Shown in pieces: positions 1-7,457 of a stretch of DNA of 64,000 bases. The stretch comes from Ancrocorticia sp047602305 (GTDB lineage: Bacteria; Actinomycetota; Actinomycetes; Actinomycetales; Actinomycetaceae). The stretch covers positions 3,844,001 through 3,908,000 of the forward strand of contig JASGHO010000001.1 of the NCBI GenBank assembly GCA_047602305.1, in the 5' to 3' direction. Positions within the stretch are counted from its first letter, which is position 1. Each line of letters begins with the position of its first letter. The translations under genes were made by a program, and so were the position numbers. The notes under the pieces were generated by a model. That model did no database searches. It worked only from the letters and a program-made list of their open reading frames with translations, and was not told the DNA's origin.

Positions 1-757
1 CGTAGAGCGCGAGGGTGAGTACGGTACTGACGACGACGGCCGCCAGCACCAGATCCGTGCGGAACACGTTCTTGGCCGATTGCATGTACACCCCGAGTCC
101 GTGGGTCGCCCCGGCATACTCAGCAAAGATGGCTCCCACCACCGCGTAGGTAATGGAGATGCGCAGCGAGGAGAAGAAGGAGGGGATGGCGGAGGGAAGC
201 CGCACCATCCGAAACACGGTCCACCTCCCTGCACCCATCGAGCGAAGTAGCCGCTCCGCCTCCGGCTCGGCCGAATCGAAGCCGCGTAGGAACCCCACCA
301 CCATGGGGAAGTAGGTAACGAAGGCGACGAGCAGAACCTTCGGTAGCAGCCCGAACCCAAACCACAGCACCACCAGGGGAGCCAGAGCGATGAGCGGAAG
401 CGTCTGCGTCATGATGAGCAGCGGAAGCAATGCCCGCCGCACCCACCCAAAGAAATCGAGGAAGGCAGCCGTCACGAAGGCAAAAGAGACGGAGAGGGAG
501 AAACCTGCCAGCGTGGCCGTCAGAGTGGGCAGCGCATGCTGATACAGTGTGGCCCGCTCCCCGAAACCAGCGGAGGCAATCCTTGTCGGCGCGGGAAGCA
601 TGTCCGGTGGCACCAACTGCGCCGTAGAAACTGCTTGCCACACCCCAAGCAGTGCGACAAACGCGAGTGTCGGCGGCGAAACCCGGGAGACTAGCGCGGT
701 GACATCGCGTCGTCGTCGGGAAAAATCAGAATGAACTTGGGGATTCCGGGTACTCAT
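1..757 (-). CDS. ABC transporter permease for thiamine precursor (partial, ThiX-like)
   Basis: This is the inner-membrane permease of an ABC importer. It runs off the left edge, so the C-terminus and presumably the ATPase gene are missing. Translation from ATG at 757 gives a hydrophilic N-terminus and several hydrophobic spans. An EAA-type loop (EAERLLRSMGAGRW, then RLPSAIPSFF) follows, the signature that docks the ATPase in binding-protein-dependent permeases of the SsuC/ThiX type. The start overlaps the stop of the binding-protein gene by ATGA, so translation is coupled. The upstream TPP riboswitch points to a thiamine pyrimidine precursor (HMP or formyl-aminopyrimidine) as substrate. That is inference from context, since this permease family also carries sulfonates and nitrate. 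Confidence 0.88.
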   Translation of the reverse strand, partial: MSTRNPQVHSDFSRRRRDVTALVSRVSPPTLAFVALLGVWQAVSTAQLVPPDMLPAPTRIASAGFGERATLYQHALPTLTATLAGFSLSVSFAFVTAAFLDFFGWVRRALLPLLIMTQTLPLIALAPLVVLWFGFGLLPKVLLVAFVTYFPMVVGFLRGFDSAEPEAERLLRSMGAGRWTVFRMVRLPSAIPSFFSSLRISITYAVVGAIFAEYAGATHGLGVYMQSAKNVFRTDLVLAAVVVSTVLTLALY

Positions 758-1899
758 CCCACGAACTCGTTGGTGAAGTACTCGCTCCAGTCCGGTTCTT
801 CGGTGAGCGGCTTGCCCTCCTTATCCACTAGGATGCCGTTGTTGAAGAGGAAGGAGCCGTAGTTCTCCCACATCTTGGGGCTGGTGGCACCGACGGGGCG
901 ATCCTCGCTGACAAAGAACTCCGATGCCAGCAGCTCGGTGCTGCGGTGAACAAGTTCCTCGGCGGTACCGAGGGTGTCGGGGTTGGCCTGAATGAGGAGG
1001 TCGGCTGCTTCCTTCGGGTTTTTGGCGGCGTAGTCGAAGCCGCGGGCGACGGCCTGGACGAACGCGGCGGCGTCGTCGTGACGCGAAGAAAGGAACGCGT
1101 CACTGGAGACGATGCCGAGCGAGTGCTGATCCGGCACGCCGTAATCCTGGTAACGGAAGGCGCGGTAGGGCCGATTCTCGATCTCGCCCTGGACGTCCTC
1201 CCAAGTGGAAACCGAGAGCGTGAAATCGATCTTGCCCTGCGAGAGTGCCTCGTAGCTGCCGGTGTCCAGCGAGACTTCGGTGAACTCGCCCGTGCCGCCG
1301 TCGGCGGTAATCATCTTCTTGACGATGGCCGCATACAACGGGGAGCCGAAGCCGCCGAAGATCTTGCCGTCGAGATTCTTGGGCCGGGTGATGTCCTCGC
1401 GGCTCTCCATGGTGACGAGACGGCCCGCGTCCGTTTGGGTGGCAGAGAGGACAGAGATCACGTCGAGGCCCGCCGTGCGTGCCATTTGTACCGATGACTG
1501 GCTGCCGATGCCGAAATCCGCCTCGCCTGCGGAAACGAGCTGCAATACGTTCGTCGAGCCGTAGGGGAGAATCTCCACGTCCAACCCGGCATCGTCGAAA
1601 TAGCCGAGCTCTTGGGCGACGTAAACACCGATGTGATTGGTGTTGGGAGCCCAATCCAGGGCGAAGGTGATGTCGGCGGGCTGGTCCGCGCCGGTCGCGG
1701 AACTGGAGGTTGAGGAGCCGGATGTTGGGGATCCGGAGGTCGTGGAGCCGCAGGCAGTCAGTGTGAGAACGACTGCGGTGCCCGCTGCCAGAATTTTTGC
1801 CGCGCGCCGGTGTGGGGCGGCCTGGGGTGCGGGGTGAAGGGGTAGTTGGTGAGGCTGTGAAGCGTCGCAGCTGTCAAAAGACGATACGTGGAAGCACAT
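754..1899 (-). CDS. thiY: Thiamine-precursor-binding lipoprotein (NMT1/THI5, ThiY-like)
   Basis: Extracellular solute-binding lipoprotein of the NMT1/THI5-like family, which captures pyrimidine precursors of thiamine for the permease downstream. A hydrophobic segment ends in the lipobox LTAC-GS, followed by a Ser/Thr-rich linker. The binding domain begins ITFALDWAPNTNHIGVYVA, typical of ThiY, and contains the family's GEADFGIG segment. A GTG at 1929 in the same frame would add ten residues. I chose ATG 1899 because AAAGGG lies nine bases before it. From this start the stretch ahead of the lipobox is unusually long, about 46 residues. The gene overlaps the permease by four bases and sits directly under a TPP riboswitch, which strongly supports the thiamine assignment. 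Confidence 0.88.
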   Translation of the reverse strand: MCFHVSSFDSCDASQPHQLPLHPAPQAAPHRRAAKILAAGTAVVLTLTACGSTTSGSPTSGSSTSSSATGADQPADITFALDWAPNTNHIGVYVAQELGYFDDAGLDVEILPYGSTNVLQLVSAGEADFGIGSQSSVQMARTAGLDVISVLSATQTDAGRLVTMESREDITRPKNLDGKIFGGFGSPLYAAIVKKMITADGGTGEFTEVSLDTGSYEALSQGKIDFTLSVSTWEDVQGEIENRPYRAFRYQDYGVPDQHSLGIVSSDAFLSSRHDDAAAFVQAVARGFDYAAKNPKEAADLLIQANPDTLGTAEELVHRSTELLASEFFVSEDRPVGATSPKMWENYGSFLFNNGILVDKEGKPLTEEPDWSEYFTNEFVG

Positions 1900-1905
1900 G
1901 AAAAC

Positions 1906-1929
1906 GTGCCCTTTCAAATAGAGGGGCAC
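1906..1929 (-). promoter_or_regulatory. Ribosome-site-sequestering hairpin, likely riboswitch expression platform
   Basis: On the minus strand GTGCCC (1929-1924) pairs with GGGCAC (1911-1906). The second arm contains the three G bases of the AAAGGG ribosome site of thiY. Folding would hide the site and block translation, a common output of TPP riboswitches. A TTTT follows the hairpin, so weak termination is also possible. Confidence 0.5.
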
Positions 1930-1942
1930 GGGTCATTAGAGT

Positions 1943-2037
1943 TGTCCTCCCTGCGCTGGCATGACCCAGATCAGGTTCGACGGTCGAAGGTTGGTTACCT
2001 TCCTCTCAGCCCGGCCTACCGGACTCCCGTGTGGGCC
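1943..2037 (-). ncRNA. TPP riboswitch (THI element)
   Basis: The minus strand carries the conserved THI-box blocks in order: CGGGAGTCCGG, then GGGCTGAGAGG, then ACCTGATCTGGGTCATGCC, then AGCGCAGGGA. These match the pyrimidine- and pyrophosphate-binding cores of the thiamine pyrophosphate riboswitch. It sits about 45 bases upstream of thiY, with a ribosome-site-masking hairpin between them, so high TPP should repress import of thiamine precursors. Confidence 0.93.
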
Positions 2038-2108
2038 CATCCTAGGCATGGAGAGGCGGGGCGAGGCAAGCTGAGCCCACGGCGTGGACGGCGTGGTGGG
2101 TGCGGAAT

Positions 2109-2210
2109 CGGCTCGCGGTGGGATAGGTGCCGTGGCGGTTCGCGGTGGGATGTGTGTTGTGGCGGATCGTGGACGACCATACGTGCTATTGCGGATCGCG
2201 GACGACCACG
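2109..2210. repeat. Four-unit imperfect tandem repeat between thi operon and tetR
   Basis: Units begin at 2109, 2136, 2163 and 2192, giving spacings of 27, 27 and 29 bases. Each opens with CGG-N-TCG-(C/T)-GG. The first two share the TCGCGGTGGGAT core and the last two share GGACGACCA. The array occupies the divergent space between the riboswitch and the TetR gene and could hold repressor sites. Confidence 0.6.
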
Positions 2211-2276
2211 CGCCGCGAAGGGCTGCGCCGCAACGAAAAGTGAATGCTCGCAACGACTTCGGGTATGGTGAACTGC

Positions 2277-2840
2277 ATGTCCACCATCGAACGTCGTCCG
2301 CGGCGCAACGACCCAGAGCGGCGTGACCGCATCATTGACACCTGCCTTGACGTCATCGCCGAGGTGGGTGTTGCCGGTGCGTCGTATCGAAAAATCGCAA
2401 CGGCCGCGGATGTTCCGCTCGGATCGATGACGTACCACTTCGTCAACATGGACAACCTCTTGGAAGAGGCATTTACTCGCTTTGCCGAAGAAGTGGCCGG
2501 ACGTTTCGAACGCCGGATGCGCGGCGCTACCGACGTGGAGTCAGCCTGCGAGGCGGTCATCGCGATCATTCGCGACGATGTCTTTGGTGACCAACGCGAT
2601 CTTGTGCTCACCCATGAGCTCTACACTCTTTCCGCGCGTAACGAAACTTTCCGCAGCATCACGTCCAGTTGGATGGCGCGCAGTCGTGCCGCGCTGGAGC
2701 TGTACTTCGAACCCGAGGTGGCGCGCACCATTGACGCGCTCATCGAGGGCCTGACGATCCATGGTGCCCTCGATGTGGAGAATCGCGATTTCGATGAGGT
2801 TGCTCGTGCTGTGCACAAGGTCGTTGCGGCACTGACGTGA
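2277..2840 (+). CDS. TetR-family transcriptional regulator
   Basis: DNA-binding repressor of 187 residues. The N-terminal TetR helix-turn-helix is clear: RIIDTCLDVIAEVGVAGASY then KIATAADVPLGSMTYHFVN. The second motif is the recognition helix ending in the usual YHF. The C-terminal two thirds form a helical ligand and dimerization domain with no recognisable ligand signature. The start at 2277 gives the normal short N-terminus (MSTIERRPRRN); in-frame ATGs at 2265 and 2244 are possible but have no better ribosome site. The gene is divergent from the thi operon across a tandem-repeat region. It faces the alcohol dehydrogenase tail to tail, so its target may be itself or an unlinked operon. Confidence 0.88.
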   Translation: MSTIERRPRRNDPERRDRIIDTCLDVIAEVGVAGASYRKIATAADVPLGSMTYHFVNMDNLLEEAFTRFAEEVAGRFERRMRGATDVESACEAVIAIIRDDVFGDQRDLVLTHELYTLSARNETFRSITSSWMARSRAALELYFEPEVARTIDALIEGLTIHGALDVENRDFDEVARAVHKVVAALT

Positions 2841-2853
2841 CGGACCTTGCGCT

Positions 2854-2907
2854 GACGAACTCCGAGGTAACGGACCTGTCGTGACGGCGTGATGGGGATG
2901 CGACGCC
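2854..2907. repeat. 54-bp direct repeat, copy 1
   Basis: It starts GACGAACTCCGAGG and ends GCGACGCC, just after the tetR stop. It matches 3005-3058 at 48 of 54 positions, with no gaps. Confidence 0.8.
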
Positions 2908-3004
2908 AGCGGAAAGTAGCCACATGACAGCGGGTCCTTCCTTTCATACAAAGTGGAAGGGCCCTCCGTCTGGTCATCTGTTCGTCGCTACTCTGACTCT
3001 TGGC

Positions 3005-3058
3005 GACGAACTCCGAGGTAACGGACCTGTTGTGCCGGCGCGGTAGGGACGCGACGCC
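3005..3058. repeat. 54-bp direct repeat, copy 2
   Basis: Second copy, 151 bases downstream of the first. Together with the hairpin at 3112-3163 it fills the 371-base space between the convergent tetR and alcohol dehydrogenase genes; I see no gene there. Confidence 0.8.
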
Positions 3059-3111
3059 GTCGTCGAAAAACGGACGCCAACGGGGCACTGGTGGCCTGAA
3101 GAAAATTTACG

Positions 3112-3163
3112 TGCGCTGAGGGGATCGATACGGTTATTTATCCGCAACGATCCCCTCAGCGCA
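3112..3163. terminator. 16-bp inverted repeat, bidirectional terminator-like
   Basis: Perfect arms TGCGCTGAGGGGATCG (3112-3127) and its complement (3148-3163) enclose a 20-base loop. It lies between convergent genes. There is no clear T-run, so it may act as an RNA-end hairpin rather than a strong intrinsic terminator. Its left arm and loop resemble 23084-23107. Confidence 0.6.
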
Positions 3164-3211
3164 GTCAAATCTTCGCGACTAATCAATCCCGGCGAGAGAT
3201 CGACAATTCAG

Positions 3212-4288
3212 CTACTTGGCGGCCGTTCCTTCGAGCACCGAGCCCTTGATCTGTGGGTCGATGACTGCGCGGCCCACGATTTCGCCGTCATGCAGGCGGC
3301 GGTAGGCCTCGGGAGCGTCGTCCAAGGAGTACGTCTCGGTGTGGATGTTGATGATGCCCCTGCGGGCGAGGTCCACGACGTCGTACAGGTCGGAACGCGT
3401 CCCCCAGTAGGGCGAGAATACCTGACACTCGTAGGGGAGCAGGCCGAATCCGACCTTCGCCACGCCGCCGCCGATCCCGACGAGGTTCCAGTCGCCGCGT
3501 ACGCGCGTCATCTTCGCGCCGAGGTCAGCCGTTGCCTGGATGCCAACGAAGTCGAAGACCACCTCGGCGCCGAGGCCCTGGGTGAGATCCTTGACTGCCT
3601 TGACGGCTTCCTGGTCGGATTTGAAAACGTAATCCGCGCCCACCTGGCGTGCCAGGTCAAGGTTCTTCTGAGAGACATCGAGTGCGATGACCGTCGACGG
3701 CGTCAGGTGCTTGAGCAGCTGAATCGCCACGTGTCCGAGCCCGCCCACGCCGAAGACAACCGCCGTGGAATGCGACTTCAGCTTGGGTAGTGAGTGCATT
3801 ACCGCGTGGTACGGGGTGAGGCCGGCGTCCGTCAGTGGAGCGGCCTTGATGGGGTCAAGGTCGCCGATGGGGACGAGGTAGCGGGCGCGATCCACCAGCA
3901 TGTATTCGGCGAGGCCACCGGGGCGGCCGAGGCCGGGCGGATAGATGCCGAGGCGAGCCGCGTTCTCGCAATAGTTCTCGTAGCCTTGGGCGCACTGGCG
4001 GCAACGACCACAGCCCCAGGGGCCGTAGACGAGAACATCCTCGCCCATGGTGACGAGTTGGCGGGCGGCGGGGCCGGCGTCGATCACTCGTCCAACACAC
4101 TCGTGGCCGAGTGTGAGTGGGAGGTCCCACTGATATTGGTCCTTGTCCCAGGACATGACGGCGATGTCCGAGTGGCACAGGCCCGCGGCCGTCATTTTGA
4201 GGAGCACCTGACCGGGGCCGGGTGTGGGATCGTCGATTTCAACAACTTCGGGTGAGCCCCCGATTTCTCGATACTGTACTGCCTTCAT
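3212..4288 (-). CDS. Zinc-dependent alcohol dehydrogenase (MDR family)
   Basis: Cytoplasmic NAD(P)-dependent alcohol dehydrogenase of 358 residues, the usual length for medium-chain zinc enzymes. Catalytic zinc ligands are visible as C38 in GLCHSD and H62-E63 in GHECVG. Four cysteines at 93, 96, 99 and 107 make the structural zinc lobe. The Rossmann fold carries FGVGGLGHVAIQLLKH, and a D in VIALDVS suggests NAD rather than NADP. The frame stays open well upstream of ATG 4288. That ATG was chosen because it gives the standard MKAVQYRE start and has GAGGGAG seven bases before it. It stands alone, convergent with tetR and divergent from the lipid kinase. The physiological substrate cannot be told. 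Confidence 0.9.
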   Translation of the reverse strand: MKAVQYREIGGSPEVVEIDDPTPGPGQVLLKMTAAGLCHSDIAVMSWDKDQYQWDLPLTLGHECVGRVIDAGPAARQLVTMGEDVLVYGPWGCGRCRQCAQGYENYCENAARLGIYPPGLGRPGGLAEYMLVDRARYLVPIGDLDPIKAAPLTDAGLTPYHAVMHSLPKLKSHSTAVVFGVGGLGHVAIQLLKHLTPSTVIALDVSQKNLDLARQVGADYVFKSDQEAVKAVKDLTQGLGAEVVFDFVGIQATADLGAKMTRVRGDWNLVGIGGGVAKVGFGLLPYECQVFSPYWGTRSDLYDVVDLARRGIINIHTETYSLDDAPEAYRRLHDGEIVGRAVIDPQIKGSVLEGTAAK

Positions 4289-4491
4289 GTGAACTCCCTC
4301 GTTCTGAACGCGTTCTTTGTGTGGGTGAGACAGGAGGCGCTGTGTGAGGGGCGCCACGTGCCACTTCCAGCCTAAGACAATTTGGCGTGTTTTGGGGTTA
4401 GTGCGGCCAAAAGCCAGCCACGACTCTGGACATTCATCCCCATCTCCAGCAGGATTACGGGTAAAAGCTACCGTCAAGGGAAGGTTGAAAC

Positions 4492-5442
4492 ATGGCTGCC
4501 ACGCACGTCGGAATCGTATGGAACCCTTCAAAGACAGAGAAGGAGACACTGGAAACTGCCTGGCAGGACGCCACAGCCGAACTGGCCGAAGCGCCTGAGA
4601 TCTCATGGTTTGAAACCAAAGAGGACGATCCCGGACGCGGCCCGGCGAAGGATGCACTGGATGCTGGGGTGGACGTTGTGGTTGCCGCGGGCGGTGACGG
4701 GACTGTCCGTGCGGTGGCCGAGTACCTGGCTGAGGTTGAAGCAGACGTGGATCTTGGAATCGTTCCGCTAGGTACAGGCAACCTTCTTGCACGTAATCTT
4801 GAGGTTCCGCTGGGGGATCCGGCGGCGGCGCTCACGCGTGTCCTCGAAGGGACGGCCACTCTGATTGACGTGGGCTGGGCTGAGGTGACGGTTGGCTCCG
4901 GTACCGAGAAGCACGCCTTCGTGGTGATGGCTGGTTTCGGAATTGACGCCCATATGATCACCGAAACGAATGACGACCTCAAGGCAAAGGCCGGTTGGCT
5001 CGCCTATGTGGAGTCGCTGGGCCGGGCGCTGTCTGCGAGCGAGGTCATCAACATTAGGCTGGGGCTGGATGGCGGTGATCCGGAGGGTCAGGATGTACAC
5101 ACGTTCATTGTGGGTAACTGCGGGACCCTACAGGGTGGCCTGACGCTGCTGCCGGATGCTGACCCGAGCGATGGTGAACTTGACCTTATCGTTCTGGGTA
5201 GCGAAGGCATTGCTGGCTGGACGGACACACTGAAGAACATGGTGTGGGACAACGGCCTCAAGCGCTTCCTCGGCGGCGCTGGTGACGGGGCGCAGGACAG
5301 TGAGAGTGTGGCGCATCGGCGGCTGACCTCCGCGGTGGTGGAGTTGTCCGAACCGCGCATCTTTGAAGTGGACGGCGACGACCTGGATGAAACTACGCGG
5401 GTGGAGATCTCCGTGCAGCCAGCCGGTGTGCGTATTCGGTAG
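4492..5442 (+). CDS. Diacylglycerol/lipid kinase family protein (DAGK catalytic domain)
   Basis: Likely phosphorylates a lipid such as diacylglycerol, recycling it into phospholipid synthesis at the membrane face. The 316-residue protein has the DAGK catalytic signature AAGGDGTVRAVA near residue 67 and the PLGTGNLLARNL loop around residue 96, both hallmarks of the DgkB/YegS fold. The C-terminal half contains GGLTLLPDADPSDGELDLI, the conserved segment of the second domain. There is no signal peptide or membrane span. GGAAGG lies before the ATG. A strong terminator follows at 5482-5524, so it is probably monocistronic. Confidence 0.88.
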   Translation: MAATHVGIVWNPSKTEKETLETAWQDATAELAEAPEISWFETKEDDPGRGPAKDALDAGVDVVVAAGGDGTVRAVAEYLAEVEADVDLGIVPLGTGNLLARNLEVPLGDPAAALTRVLEGTATLIDVGWAEVTVGSGTEKHAFVVMAGFGIDAHMITETNDDLKAKAGWLAYVESLGRALSASEVINIRLGLDGGDPEGQDVHTFIVGNCGTLQGGLTLLPDADPSDGELDLIVLGSEGIAGWTDTLKNMVWDNGLKRFLGGAGDGAQDSESVAHRRLTSAVVELSEPRIFEVDGDDLDETTRVEISVQPAGVRIR

Positions 5443-5481
5443 CGTTCTCGCGTTTGTTGGAGTGTCATCTCCGTGAGAATT

Positions 5482-5524
5482 GTTGTGTCCCCCGTGATCG
5501 GGCTTCGATCACGGGGGACACAAC
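5482..5524. terminator. Strong intrinsic terminator after the lipid kinase
   Basis: A perfect 19-base stem (arms 5482-5500 and 5506-5524, loop GGCTT) lies 39 bases after the kinase stop. A T-run follows only after 15 bases, at about 5538. Confidence 0.85.
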
Positions 5525-5569
5525 TGTATTGGGCGAGTTTTTGTTTCTAAGTGGCCTGTGGGCGGCAAG

Positions 5570-5589
5570 CCGTGCCGCATGCGGCACGG
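5570..5589. other. 20-bp perfect palindrome
   Basis: CCGTGCCGCATGCGGCACGG reads the same on both strands. It sits about 80 bases upstream of the small ribbon-helix-helix gene and has no loop, which favours a protein-binding site over a terminator. Confidence 0.6.
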
Positions 5590-5653
5590 GATGTCACTGT
5601 GGAGGCCACCTAGGAAAGTGTGCGGACAGAACTGTTGAATTGGAGATTCCTAG

Positions 5654-5665
5654 AATGCTAGCATT
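5654..5665. promoter_or_regulatory. Palindromic operator candidate for the RHH protein
   Basis: AATGCTAGCATT, a perfect 12-base palindrome, ends five bases before the ATG of the ribbon-helix-helix gene. Autoregulation through such sites is typical of the family. Confidence 0.5.
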
Positions 5666-5670
5666 ACGGC

Positions 5671-5820
5671 ATGGTAGAGAAACCGAACAAGGTCCAATTC
5701 AATGTGTATCTGCCGCCGGAGCTGGTGAAACAGGTTAAGCATGCCGCCATCGATGCGGAGCTGTCCCTGTCCGTCTTCGTTGAGCAGATCCTGCGCGAAG
5801 CAACGGAGAAGAAGTCATGA
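5671..5820 (+). CDS. Ribbon-helix-helix (Arc/CopG-type) DNA-binding protein
   Basis: A 49-residue protein with the layout of a ribbon-helix-helix repressor or antitoxin. It has a beta-strand KVQFNVYLPPELV, a first helix KQVKHAAIDAEL, and a second helix beginning LSLSVFVEQILREAT. No toxin gene follows: the next feature is a terminator and then nitrate transporters on the other strand. It is therefore an orphan antitoxin or a small autonomous repressor. There is no clear ribosome site, so a leaderless or operator-overlapping transcript is possible. A palindrome lies immediately upstream. Confidence 0.7.
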   Translation: MVEKPNKVQFNVYLPPELVKQVKHAAIDAELSLSVFVEQILREATEKKS

Positions 5821-5892
5821 TTTTTCACCGAACTGAAACCTCCTAGGGTGAGACAGCTCAAGGCAAGAATTCTCGATGCATGGAACATGCGT

Positions 5893-5933
5893 GTGGCCCC
5901 GGAACGATTCTCAACGAATCGCTCCGGGGCCAC
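5893..5933. terminator. Bidirectional terminator between RHH gene and nitrate transporter
   Basis: Arms GTGGCCCCGGA (5893-5903) and TCCGGGGCCAC (5923-5933) enclose a secondary CGATTC/GAATCG pairing. It lies between convergent genes and is followed by AACATTTATT. Confidence 0.8.
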
Positions 5934-6001
5934 AACATTTATTCACGAAGTTCTGATGTGCTACGTAGTCTCCAGAACTTCGATCTGGGTAGAACTGGAG
6001 G

Positions 6002-7390
6002 CTAGCTCTTCTTGGGAGCACCCGGGCGGGCGTAACGCCACCAGGTGATACCGATGCACATCACGGCCCAGGCAGCGCCGATGTAGTAGAAGACTGTGGC
6101 GCCGAAGGTGGTCAGTCCGATACCGAAGAAGAACGGGCCAAAGGCTGCAATTGCGCCGGTCCATCCGATCACGCCGCCAGCCTGGCGCCGCTCAAAGATC
6201 ATCGGCATCTGCTTGAAGGTACTGGCATTGCCAATACCTGAGAAGAGGAAGATGGCGAGCATGCCCCAGAGGAACTGGTTGAAGCCGGAGCTTAGGGTTG
6301 CCGCATTTGTGACGTCAGGGGTGAGCGAAGGGATGGTGTAGAGCACCGAGCCGAGGATGCCGATACCGGAAACCAGTGTCCAGATTGCACCACCCATGCG
6401 GTCGGTGAGTGGAGCGAAGAGCACACGTGCACCGGCACCAACGAGCGGCCCGAGGAAGACGTACTTGACCGGGTCCGGTACGGAGTATCCGTCGATGAGG
6501 AGGGTTGCGGTGGCGCCGGCGCCCTCAACGATCTCCGAGTTTCCCGCTCCGTAGAGGTTGGACATGAGGAGACCAAACTGGGCGGAGAGGCCCGAGAAGG
6601 TCGCGAACGTCATGATGTAGAGCAGTGTCATCCACCAGGTGTCCTGGTTGCCGAAGATATCGAACTGCTGCTTGATATTTGCCTTGATCGGCACTGAACG
6701 CAGAGCAATGTAGGCCCAAATAGCGCCCACGATGATGAACGGGATGTAGACCAGCGCCGAGTTCTGATACCAGACAACCACCGACTCCTTGCCCGGTACC
6801 TGCATCATCTGTGAGCCGAGGAATCCGAACATTCCGAAGGTGACGAGCCACGGAGACAGCAGCTGCACCAGTGATACGCCGAAGTTTCCGATGCCAGCCT
6901 GGATGCCGAGTACCGTTCCTTGCATGCGCCGTGGGAAGAAGTACGAGGTGGAGGGCATGAAGCCAGAGAATGCGCCGCCACCGATGCCTGCGAGGAAAGC
7001 CAGCGCCATGAGGCGCCAGTAGGGCACGTTCGGGTTGGTGACCTCGAAGCCCCAGCCAAGAACTGGAAGGACAAGTAGGAGGGTGGTCAAGGCGACCATC
7101 TTGCGGGTGCCCATAATGGGTGGGAGAACCATCCAGATGAGGCGCATGATGCCACCGGAGAGACCGGGCATGGCGGCCATCCAGTACAACTGGGACTTGG
7201 TGAACTCAAATCCCAGGGCGTTGAGCTTGGGAATGATGGCACTGGGCAGGAACCATGCGGCAAAGCACAGCGTCAGGGTGAATGTGGTGACGAGCAGCGT
7301 GGTGTTGGCAAGCTTCTTGTCCCATTTTTCTGGATCCTCAGGATCCCATGATTGAAGCCAATCTCCTTGGACTTCTCGAGCAGCGCTCAC
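6002..7390 (-). CDS. NNP-family nitrate/nitrite transporter, second gene of the pair
   Basis: Twelve-span major facilitator of the nitrate/nitrite porter family, 462 residues. Family features seen are the GFMPSTSYFFPRRMQG stretch after the glycine-rich span GIGGGAF, and the second nitrate-signature-like glycine block GIGNFGVSLVQLL. The long N-terminus with WDPEDPEKWDKKLAN resembles type II NarK proteins, which exchange nitrate for nitrite during anaerobic respiration. The start is GTG 7390, with GAGGAG six bases upstream. It follows the type I gene by 67 bases in the same direction and is probably co-transcribed. No nitrate reductase is in view. The transport direction is inferred. Confidence 0.85.
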   Translation of the reverse strand: MSAAREVQGDWLQSWDPEDPEKWDKKLANTTLLVTTFTLTLCFAAWFLPSAIIPKLNALGFEFTKSQLYWMAAMPGLSGGIMRLIWMVLPPIMGTRKMVALTTLLLVLPVLGWGFEVTNPNVPYWRLMALAFLAGIGGGAFSGFMPSTSYFFPRRMQGTVLGIQAGIGNFGVSLVQLLSPWLVTFGMFGFLGSQMMQVPGKESVVVWYQNSALVYIPFIIVGAIWAYIALRSVPIKANIKQQFDIFGNQDTWWMTLLYIMTFATFSGLSAQFGLLMSNLYGAGNSEIVEGAGATATLLIDGYSVPDPVKYVFLGPLVGAGARVLFAPLTDRMGGAIWTLVSGIGILGSVLYTIPSLTPDVTNAATLSSGFNQFLWGMLAIFLFSGIGNASTFKQMPMIFERRQAGGVIGWTGAIAAFGPFFFGIGLTTFGATVFYYIGAAWAVMCIGITWWRYARPGAPKKS

Positions 7391-7457
7391 GGTGAACTCC
7401 TCTGTGTAGTGATCGCATTCATGGCGACGGCGATCTGATTGGTAGATGCGTGGTGGC

